64,000 bases of DNA from Zingiber officinale (lineage: Eukaryota > Streptophyta > Magnoliopsida > Zingiberales > Zingiberaceae): the NCBI RefSeq assembly GCF_018446385.1, contig NC_056000.1:55522722-55586721 (forward strand), given 5' to 3'. The first letter of the stretch is position 1, and the number at the start of each line of letters is the position of its first letter. Shown in pieces: positions 55,908 through 64,000 of this stretch. The translations under genes and the position numbers were made by a program. The notes under the pieces were generated by a model, which did not search any database, was not told the origin of the DNA, and was given only the letters and a program-made list of their open reading frames with translations.

Positions 55908-57712
55908 CTAAGGAGTAGAGAAAATGCTCCTAAGAACCCAAAATCTATTGGTGCTCCTTGAATGCTCTAGGTATTCACTGGGGATAACTTCCCGAGATAC
56001 TTTCCTAGTAACCTTGTTAGACTTCTTGGAAGCCTTAGTCACATTTCTTAGATCAATTCTAGGGATTACCTCTCTTGTGATCTTCTTAGTGACTTTCTTG
56101 GACTTCTTAGAAGTCTTAGTCACGTTTGTTGCAAAAATACTCTTAGGAATAACCTCCCTAATATTTTTGACTTGACCATTTGACCCAGGGTTGGTTTCAT
56201 ATTTATATGGAACCATATGGTAATAAAGCACATCCTTTTTAATTTTAGGTTTGTATCACAAACTCCTATGGCCCGTGGATGACCCTTGTAGTGTTAAACC
56301 TAGGTTTTGCTCATTTTGCCCTTTTAGGATACTTTCCATCCTTTTTAGGGTCTTTCCATTTTATCAAGCCTTGACCTCAAGACTTGATTTTCTTCCTATA
56401 TATCCCTAGATTTTGATTTTTCTTTAAATCCTTGAGCATTTATATTTCTAGGCTTATAACTATGATCCTTAGTGTTATTGCCTAACCTTTTACCTACCTT
56501 CTTAACCCTAGGTGTGGTAGTCTTAGCATGGAGAGCTATATGTTTTTTTTTAATGCTATCATGCTCCCTATTTTTATGGTAAATAGTATTAAAATGATAA
56601 AAATTGGAATTAGCATGCTTTTTACCATTATTTAACGAGGTAGGTTCAATAAATGATACCTTTCGTTTTACCTTGGAGGCTCCCCCTTTACTCATGCTTC
56701 CTCCCTTAGGCTTGACCGCTTTCTTTCCCTTAGGACATTGACTTCTATAATGTCCTTTTTGATTGCAAGAGAAGCACACAATATGCTCCTTGCTTTTCTT
56801 TGTTCCGGGGACGGTCTCCTTAGCCTTCTCTTTGCCCTTTAGTGCCACTTGATCCTTTTTCTTGGTCAATTTGGGGCATTTGCTCTTATAATGCCCATGT
56901 TCCCTACATTCAAAGCATATAATATGATTTTTATTTTTAATTGAAATATTTATACCTTCATGTGTAGAGATGACATCTTCTCCTTTTGATCCGGAGGTAG
57001 ACACTTCCTCTTGATCTGACAATGATGCTCCTCCAATAGATTTGACTTGACTTGTGGAGGATGCATTATCTTCTTCTCCATTAGACTCGGATGTAGAAGC
57101 TTCTCCTTCTTCTTGATCCGGTGTCAACGAAGATTGCTCCCCCTTAATCCTAGAGGTGGAGGCTTCATCATCTTCATCTTATACATGGAACAAAGAGTAT
57201 GCTCCCTCTTTGCTCTTTTCATTGCATTCCTTTGAAAATGAGGCTTATTGGACTTCTTCTTCAGAAGTTGAGCATCTCTCAACTTTGGAGTCCTCTTCCT
57301 CTTGATCTTGACTCACAGAGTCGCCCTCTTTGGATTCTTCTTGAATTGGTACAGTGGAGGAGATATCATGAATCGTTGCCAATTTGCTCAAAAGCTCCTT
57401 GGCATCTTTGAATTCTCCGACTTGAGCCAAAATATTGCTTGGCAACAAATTGATCAATAGCTTGGTCACTTTGTCATTTGTCTCGCTCCTTTAAATTTGC
57501 TCTTGGCTCCACTTGCTCCTCTTGAGAATTTTTCCTTTTGAACTTGTTGGAGCTTCGAAGCCTTCCATAAGAGCAAACCATTGCTCTATCTCCACCATCA
57601 AAAAATTTTCGATCCTTGATCTCCAAAGATCGAAGCTCATCATTGTGAATGGTGGAGGCACCCTTGTATCGAATCCAAGTCCGTCTTGGAATTCCATCTT
57701 GAAGTTGAGCAT
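55908..57712 (-). pseudogene. Gag of copia element 2
   Basis: Starts MLNFKMEFQDGLGFDTRVPP at 57712, then FDLWRSRIENFLMVEIEQWF. The frame is broken near 57490 and 57240. The long open piece 57127-56396 (243 aa) holds an acidic S/E-rich region and two good zinc knuckles (CFECREHGHYKSKC from 56917; CFSCNQKGHYRSQC) followed by basic sequence. The C-terminal piece 56231-55908 is K/S-rich (VTKTSKKSKKVTKK). It keeps the glycine that the second knuckle of copia element 1 lost. Confidence 0.85.
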
Positions 57713-57830
57713 TCTTGAATTCTTTGACTTCGATGAATTTGCTTCAACTTCTTCACCCTCTAGCTTTTTGGCCCTTCCGACGATGATTCCGATGAAGAGC
57801 GGTATCGCTCTGATACCACTTGTTGAGACC

Positions 57831-59425
57831 GAAAATGTAGCTAGAGGGGGGGGGTGAATAGCTCGGCGCAATCTCGTGCTTGGCGTTACTTGTTTCTTGC
57901 GATGATGTGCAGCGGAAAAATACAAGAAAACAAATACAACAACGCTAACTTGAGGATTTACTTGGTATTCACCTCAAGAAGAGGTGACTAATTCAAGGAT
58001 CCGCACACTCATGCACCTTCCACTATGAAAACACTCCTTTTCGGTAACTACCGAAGGCGGAGAAGCCCTACAATACTCTCAATACAACAAGAAACAAAGA
58101 GAAGCAAATACAGGGGAAAGCTTACATGGTTTACACAAGAAATCCTAACCCTAGCTTCTTCTTCTTATTGTAGATCCGCCTCTTGACTTGGAAATGCCTC
58201 CAAGAACCTTCAAGATCTAGCGTGGGAGTGACTGTGGAGAAGCTCTGAAATCCCTGTGAAGATCGGAGATGAAAGCCGAGAGTTGTATCGAGAGAAACAG
58301 TCGCCAATAGCTAAATACGACGCCAACGGTCGAATCCCAATCGATTGGATTGTTCCCAATCGATTGTGGAGGCTTTAGATCGATCGATCCAGAGCGCCTC
58401 TGTGCTCCTGGGAATCACCTGAATCGATCGGCTGATCGATCCAGGGCTTATCGCGCAAAATCACAGCTCCCAATCGATCAACCGATCGATTGGAGGCTCC
58501 CAATCGATCGGCCGATCGATTGGGAGGCATTCTGTGCGATCGACAATTCTCCCCAATTGATCGGCTGATCAATTGGGGAAGCCTTTGTCGCGGGGACTCA
58601 CCCAATCGATCAGCCGATCGATTGGGCATGAGCCAATTGATCGGCTGATCGATCCAGCTCCTTGTTTTTGCCTAAAACCAAGTCCAAAGTCCTCTAAACC
58701 AACATCTGGTCAACCATGACCTGTTGGTACATCATACCTAGCATCTGACCACCCTTGACCTGTTAGGACTCTCTCACCAAGTATCCGGTCAATTCCTTTG
58801 ACTCACTTGGACTTTTCTCCTCGTACCAAGTGTCCGGTCATCCTTGATCCACTTGGACTTATCTCCATCAGGTGTCCGATCAACCATGATCCACTTGGAT
58901 TTTCCGTGTCTGGCTTCACTCATCAGGACTTCCCTTCTGCCTAGATTCACTCACTAGGACTTCTCATCTGCCTGGCTTCACTCACTAAGACTTTCCTTAC
59001 TGCCTAGCTTCACTCACTAGGGCTTTCACTGACTTCACTCACCAGGATTTTCTTCTGCCTAGCTTCACTCACTAGGTCTTTCACCTGGCTTCATTCACCA
59101 TGATTTTCTTCTACCTAGCTTCACTCACTAGGACTTTCCACAACTATATGACTTCACTCATCAGGACTTTCTAGTCTGCCTAACCTCCTAGTTAGGACTT
59201 TCACCTGGTTTCATTCACCAGGATTTTCCAATCAAGTATCCAATCAACCTTGACCTACTTGACTCTTCTTCACAATCTCTCCACATGAACAATTACACCT
59301 GCAATCTCCATGTCTTACCTCCATGTATTGTCAAATATCGAAATCCAAACATCAAAATTCAAGTTTGACCCAATTCAAACTTAATTAATCAGATCAACCT
59401 TGACCTAGGAAATATTGCACAAATA
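57831..59425 (-). repeat. 5' LTR of copia element 2
   Basis: 1595 bp, TGTTGAGACC...GCACAAATA on the plus strand (the last bases decayed from CCAACA). Palindrome cassette 58335-58655; hairpin array 58900-59240. Confidence 0.85.
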
Positions 59426-59660
59426 ATATTATCTTTTTATAATAACATTTTAATAAAAAACGATGAGTGCTTGTTTTCGTACGTGTCTCTATGTCCACGG
59501 TCTACCCACCTGTACCAACCAACCACCCCCCCCCCCCCCCTTTTCACTAAAACACAACCAAAAATCTAGCCTCCAAAACTCATCTCACCAAAACTTCACA
59601 ACTCCACGAAAAACTGATCTCAGTCAAAACCCTCCTCCGCCCCAAAACCCATCTCCGCCA

Positions 59661-59959
59661 ATGGAGACAGCGGCGGCGGTTTCTTCCCAGCAGCCTTCCC
59701 TCTCCAATCCTTCGCCAGTAACGACCCTTCCCAAGCTCCTCGTGTCTCTTTCAACGTCTCTCTCATCCGTTCACCTCATTTTCCCATTTCTTCCCGGTAC
59801 TCTCAAGCTTCTTTTTGCTTATCCCTGTCCGTCTCCAGTTGCGTAGGTCGAGGTCATTAAAATTTCTGCTGTTTTTTCCCTTTACAGGAAGCACAGGGCA
59901 GTTTGTTGTAGTTGGAGCTCTCCCGAGGCTGGCTCCTGTGCTCATAGAAAAGGGATTTA
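59661..59959 (+). other. Two exon-like segments of an unrecognised gene
   Basis: The ATG at 59661 follows a C-rich leader (15 Cs at 59526-59540). Exon 1 (59661-59796) would read METAAAVSSQQPSLSNPSPV and on, S/P-rich, then hydrophobic (VHLIFPFLP). With a GTACTC donor and TTTACAG acceptor, exon 2 (59888-59959) continues in frame as STGQFVVVGALPRLAP, with a possible GTAAAT donor at 59960. I do not recognise the protein; S/T-rich starts like this can be organelle transit peptides. It may be a gene 5' end or a dead fragment. Confidence 0.35.
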
Positions 59960-60192
59960 GTAAATTAGATCATTCTTTTCCTTAAAGTTGTTCTATGTTT
60001 AGAAAGTCATTTTTTTTTCCTCTTCTAATGTTGATCTGAACTTGATTGACAGGGATGATCTGGTAGAGAATTTATGCCTATGCCAATCAATTTTCTCTTG
60101 GATTCTTTATCATTGACCTTTGCTACCATTTGATGGGAGCCCAAAGGGTTTGCATTTTATTCTCTTAATCTAAAAGGGTGATTGCCATGACT

Positions 60193-60248
60193 AGCACATA
60201 GCACATAGCACATAGCACATAGCACATAGCACATAGCAGATAGCACAT
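60193..60248. repeat. (AGCACAT)8 microsatellite
   Basis: Eight 7-bp units in a row; the seventh is AGCAGAT. Confidence 0.95.
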
Positions 60249-60502
60249 TAGGCATTATAATACCTAATCATCTTGAAATGGTCAGCAGTTTCTACACCAT
60301 TAACTTCCTTGTAAACTGTCATGTATCTATGTAAATATTTGGACATCCTTTAAAATTGAAAAAGTGATATGCTTATGCAGGATGCATGTCCATTAATTGC
60401 ATTATTATATCTGTGAATATTTGTGCATATTTCATTTATATATAAAAAAGGCTGGCTATTGCCAAAAGTTGTGACTAGTTAGAAACATTTCACTTGTTGC
60501 AG

Positions 60503-60608
60503 TTACAATATACTTCAAAGAAAAAATCAGTCGAATGACTAGCTGCGTAAGCTACTGGAAATAGTCAAGCGCTTGGAGGAAGGTGTGTTCAGAGACACTG
60601 CAACAAAG
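60503..60608 (+). pseudogene. Exon-like fragment with an LRKLLEIVKRLEEG helix
   Basis: Flanked by a TTGTTGCAG acceptor and an AAAG/GTATTA donor. One frame reads LRKLLEIVKRLEEGVFRDTA after a TAG that could be a TGG-to-TAG change. The helix recalls a plant MED15-like or KIX-type segment, but this is a weak impression. It may belong with the exon-like pieces at 59661-59959. Confidence 0.25.
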
Positions 60609-60699
60609 GTATTATTTATACTTTACTAAGATAATAATTTTTTCCCCTTTCTCTATGTTGCAGTGTAACAGGGAGGAATATCTTGCCCATCAATTGCTT

Positions 60700-60910
60700 G
60701 ACGGAATGTTTCTCGCGCTAAGGTAGAGTAATTTAGTGGCTAGTTCATGAGGTGTTGTCATCCTGAGGTTTAGGGTTCGAATCTCGGCAAAGTCGAGATA
60801 AATGTCTCCCTTATGTACTAGTCATTATTCCAAAGGCTAGTAGCCGCTTGTGATTTACCTCCTTTGTGTTGGTCTTGGGACGGATTGGCGGGGCGTTGGA
60901 GAATAAAATG
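60700..60910 (+). mobile_element. tRNA-derived SINE (probable)
   Basis: Box B-like GGGTTCGAATCTC at about 60772-60784, with a weak box A-like GTGGCTAGTTCATGAGG upstream and the plant SINE-like tail GTGATTTACCTCC...GGGACGGATTGGCGGGG. Target duplications were not found, so ends are approximate. Confidence 0.55.
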
Positions 60911-62399
60911 CCATCAGAGTGGGCACTAAAAAGGAAATTTCTCTAAGTACAGTTGGTACTAATAATTAAATTTTAATTTTGATAAATAATAAATAGTTAA
61001 AGTTAGATTTTACTGATTTAATATTTTTATCGAGTGTATAAGAATTGACGGGTCGAGAGGACCTAATATTAGTCTGAAGCTCACTTAGATTTGAGGACTT
61101 GATAACTAACATGAAATCTAGATATGTCAAGCTGTGATATGATATCTAGCAAAAAGTTCAGTTGGATTTGTGAGACTTGACAATTGACTGGAGTCCAATT
61201 AGTCTGTAGACCTGACAACCGACAAAAAAAATCTTGTGGGTCAAGAGGCGAGTCAAGTAAGTTTGCAAATGGTAAGTGGAGCTAAACACTGTATGAAAGA
61301 AATCAAGTGAGAACGAGCCCCAGTAGAACTATAAGTGTTGGTTCAAGTTAGATCCATTTTGAAAATCTAGGTTGAGATCAAGACTAGATCTTAGTTCTCG
61401 TAAGATAGGATCTAACTCATAAATAAATATATATATATATAAACTATTTATACATATATATTTCTAACTCTATGTTACATATACATACATAGATCTTCAA
61501 ATTCTGAACATGTGGCAACTGACGAGCCTGATTTCGAGTCCAGAGTCAAAAGATATGGTTTCTTAAAGATTATTGTGTTGAACCAATGAATGATTTATGT
61601 CTCTCTAGAAGAAAAAAAACTTAATTATGATAATTGGTATTGGAAAAGGACCAAAATAAATCAGCATAATTGGTATTGGAAACGAGTGTTGGGATTGGAA
61701 GGTACATACGATATTAAGCAAATTGATTTTATTTCAATTGACTCTACTGATTATTTGTTTAATATTTACTTTGGGGTATGCTACGACTAAGATACTTGGT
61801 GTTTGTTTTCTATTTTTTCTTCTGAGCAATGTCATTAGCTTACATTATTGATTGCTTTTCTCTCTTTTTACAGTTGATGCCAATGCCATGATAACGATCA
61901 AGGAGCGGTATCAGATCTAGAGGAATTGGATGGGAGATCCATGTTTCCCTAGTGCTTTTGTTTGGGATGGACTAATTAAATTGTACTTATAACTAGTCAA
62001 ATTCTCCAAGGGTCACTGCTTTGTGAGTTCTACAAGGTCATTTATCTCAAATTATTTATCATGAAATACTACTGGGACCAGCCGTTTGAAAATTCTGTAA
62101 TATTCTTAATAGTCATTATTGTTCTGCAATAATCTATCATCAGGTGGATTGACCAAATAAATAACCAAATTTGTTGCTAGTCATAGTGCACTACAATACT
62201 TGTAAGACTACTCGATGTTTGCTATTTTGTTTTCCTTTTTCTTTTTCATATTCATTGAATATGGCTGATGCAGTGATAAAGAGGGACTAATCAAGCGTAG
62301 AGATAGCAATCAACGTGAAGGTTGAAGTCAAGACGGTTAATGCTAGAGAATCAACGGGCTCGCTAAAAGTGGCAGAACGAAGGTCTATTGCAGTTGCCG
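60911..62399. other. AT-rich low-copy region, nothing recognised
   Basis: No convincing gene. A TA-rich tract lies at 61425-61462. A local duplication of an AATTGGTATTGGAAA phrase occurs at 61631-61683. Several short ORFs have no recognisable motif. Confidence 0.5.
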
Positions 62400-63955
62400 A
62401 TCTTATAATTACGTACATTGAGGACTAATTGTGTTTAGCCTAAGAGGAATGGCTAGAAAAAGCATATGAACCAAAGTATTTTTAATCCTTTACGACTCAA
62501 GATTTTCTGATAATAATAAAACTGTTATTGAACTCATTGAAGTCAATACGAATAGTAATTTAGGAATTACATACTTCTGTCTAAACTTTAATATGAATAT
62601 TCCAGACTTTATAGAATATATTAAAATCTCAGTCTAAGCCAGAGGATATAGAGATCTTCAAAGGTATAATATCTAAATAGACATAATTTTTCTAGGAAAA
62701 ATAATGATCAATATTAACAATAGTTTTAAAGTTCAAATTACTAATATTATTGAAATTCTTACTATGAAAGGAATTTACTTCCTCAAACTTAAAGATTTTT
62801 CATCTAATTTACTTATCAGATTAAACTAGACTTTTAATCTAGAATTAAGTACTAAATCACAAACTTTACATCCAACCGAATCTATTATTTATGAATATAA
62901 ATATGATAGTTTCATAGTAAGATTTCATAATTAAAAACTCTCAACATCAGAAAAAAGAGAAACATAAAGATAATCAAACTAATATGAACTTAATGAACAT
63001 AGAATATAGCATACAATCAAACCATACAAGTCAGAATAATAAGAATAACGATTTATTTTATGATGACTTAAATGAATATGTTTACATCCTATTTGAAATA
63101 GCTACCAATTTCACTGAAAAAGATTTAATAGAATTAGAATTTTTTAACCTTTTACATCATACATTAGAATTTAACTGAATGCTATATTTTGATGAAGACC
63201 ATACTATAGTTGCTAAAAAAAGATTACTTCTCAACCGTAAACCTAATGAACCCAGCTGAATCTAGTAGCACTAACAATTTCAAACCATAACCTTTACAAG
63301 TACTATATCCTGAAAGCCCTATGAGAACTATGAATTATGGAGAAGGACATTCTCCAAGAATAAAGAATACTCCATATACTAATAACAATCATTTGTTGAG
63401 AACAATAGGAAAAAGAAGACAACATGAAATTACTTACTTTGGCAAAAATTCAATCTTACTAAATATTGAAGAATGTGATGATCCACAACTTTATGATACC
63501 TATTTAGAATAGTGGATAATTTTTATGAAAAGAGATTATTAAATCAGACATGAACTAGACATAGAAATAGGTGAAGCCATAATAAGAGTAGAAAAGAATT
63601 ACCTAGGTGATGTTGCCAGGGCAGCATGGGAAGCCTATAAAACCACATATCCCGAGGAAGTAACAAGGATTGCTTCACAAGGAAATAACATACTTAATTT
63701 TTGCTATATAATTCATCCGCTATTTACTACCAGAGATGCTAATACAGGATTGGACATAAGACAAAGAAAAACTATACAAGATTTAGAACAATTTTAACTC
63801 TTTAGTTGGAATTGGAATAAACCTTTTTGTAATAACTTCTTAGCATTAACAGCAGTCTCAAAACACAATTGTAACCTAGAATTAGGAGAAAGATTCTTTA
63901 GCAAACTTTCAGAAAATTTAGGAAAAGAAATACATAAACTAGGACAGATATGAAA
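62400..63955 (+). pseudogene. Endogenous pararetrovirus-like remnant (Caulimoviridae)
   Basis: Reading rightward, 62480-62930 resembles a decayed movement-protein region. 62984-63178 is a short acidic ORF of unclear identity. 63321-63955 resembles the capsid/gag-like region of caulimovirid polyproteins (an EAWEAYKT-like helix near 63630 and a FCNNF-like motif near 63820). Many stops and frame changes break every part. No protease, RT or RNase H is in view; they would lie further right, beyond the LTR inserted at 63960. Assignment is from remembered family patterns and needs a profile search. Confidence 0.45.
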
Positions 63956-63959
63956 GTAG

Positions 63960-64000
63960 TGTTGGGATCTTGACGCCGCTAGAGGGGGGTGAATAGTGTC
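63960..64000 (-). repeat. Start of a copia-type LTR, cut by the window edge
   Basis: TGTTGGGATCTTGACGCCG followed by CTAGAGGGGGGTGAATAG, the same end as the LTRs at 27831, 40330, 41404 and 57831, so a further minus-strand copia insertion begins here. Confidence 0.8.

Larger units (their letters stand above)
40330..59425 (-). mobile_element. Gag-only Ty1/copia element 2 (SIRE/Maximus-like)
   Basis: Minus-strand element bounded by LTRs at 40330-43227 (its 3' LTR, itself interrupted) and 57831-59425 (5' LTR), with the perfect target duplication ATATT (40325-40329 and 59426-59430). The primer site reads AGTGGTATCAGAGC on the minus strand (57830-57817). Gag lies at 57712-55908; no pol is seen. 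Retand-like element C is nested at 43962-54367, splitting the internal region. Confidence 0.88.

Noticed and set aside
60760..60790. A tRNA gene suggested by the GGTTCGAATC box
   Set aside because: No cloverleaf or acceptor stem; the surroundings fit a tRNA-derived SINE.

Overview
This is nuclear DNA of a flowering plant, dominated by transposable elements. The evidence is Ty3/gypsy elements of the Tat/Retand type with a second RNase H and an antisense gene, Ty1/copia elements with an initiator-Met-tRNA-type primer site, a TTF-type hAT transposase, MITEs, a SINE, a caulimovirid-like remnant, and a three-exon plant DRM1/ARP gene. The style of the repeats made me think of a large monocot genome, possibly Zingiberales, but nothing here proves that.

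Layout. 1-10070 is a tandem Retand-like array: the 3' part of one element, a shared LTR (2953-3733), a second internal region with gag-pol deleted (3734-9290), and an LTR (9291-10070). 10071-13334 holds a decayed hAT transposase. A gag-only copia element (13336-23931, plus strand) sits at its stop codon and itself carries two solo LTRs (15561-17798 and 19857-21693). 24616-25284 (minus) is the one intact host gene recognised, DRM1/ARP (140 aa). About 420 bp upstream of its start codon a Retand-like element B is inserted (25706-39172, TSD CTTTC). B contains a solo LTR (27831-29512), degenerate gag-pol, tandem arrays, an antisense gene and a 444-bp MITE (37734-38177). 39178-40329 is host flank with a 650-bp fold-back element and a 189-bp hAT MITE. 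A second gag-only copia element (40330-59425, minus, TSD ATATT) carries a solo LTR in one of its LTRs (41404-42630) and Retand-like element C nested inside it (43962-54367, TSD GTTAC). 59430-62400 is low-copy DNA with exon-like fragments, a SINE and a 7-bp microsatellite. 62400-63955 is a decayed pararetrovirus-like remnant, cut at 63960 by one more copia-type LTR that runs off the window.

How the parts work together. The Retand-like elements are organised in two directions. Gag-PR-RT-RNH-aRNH-INT read rightward from the 5' LTR. A separate gene reads leftward from just inside the 3' LTR: it has a conserved TATA box, two or three short introns, a gypsy-type transposase-like N-terminal domain and a coiled-coil C-terminus. 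Between them lie 56-bp and 64-bp tandem arrays. The deleted derivative in 3734-9290 lost gag-pol but kept the antisense gene and the arrays. The copia-type LTRs carry two kinds of iterated inverted repeats. One is a run of about 24-bp hairpin units whose stems co-vary. The other is a cassette of short palindromes whose motif differs between LTR subfamilies. These are the least explained signals in the window.
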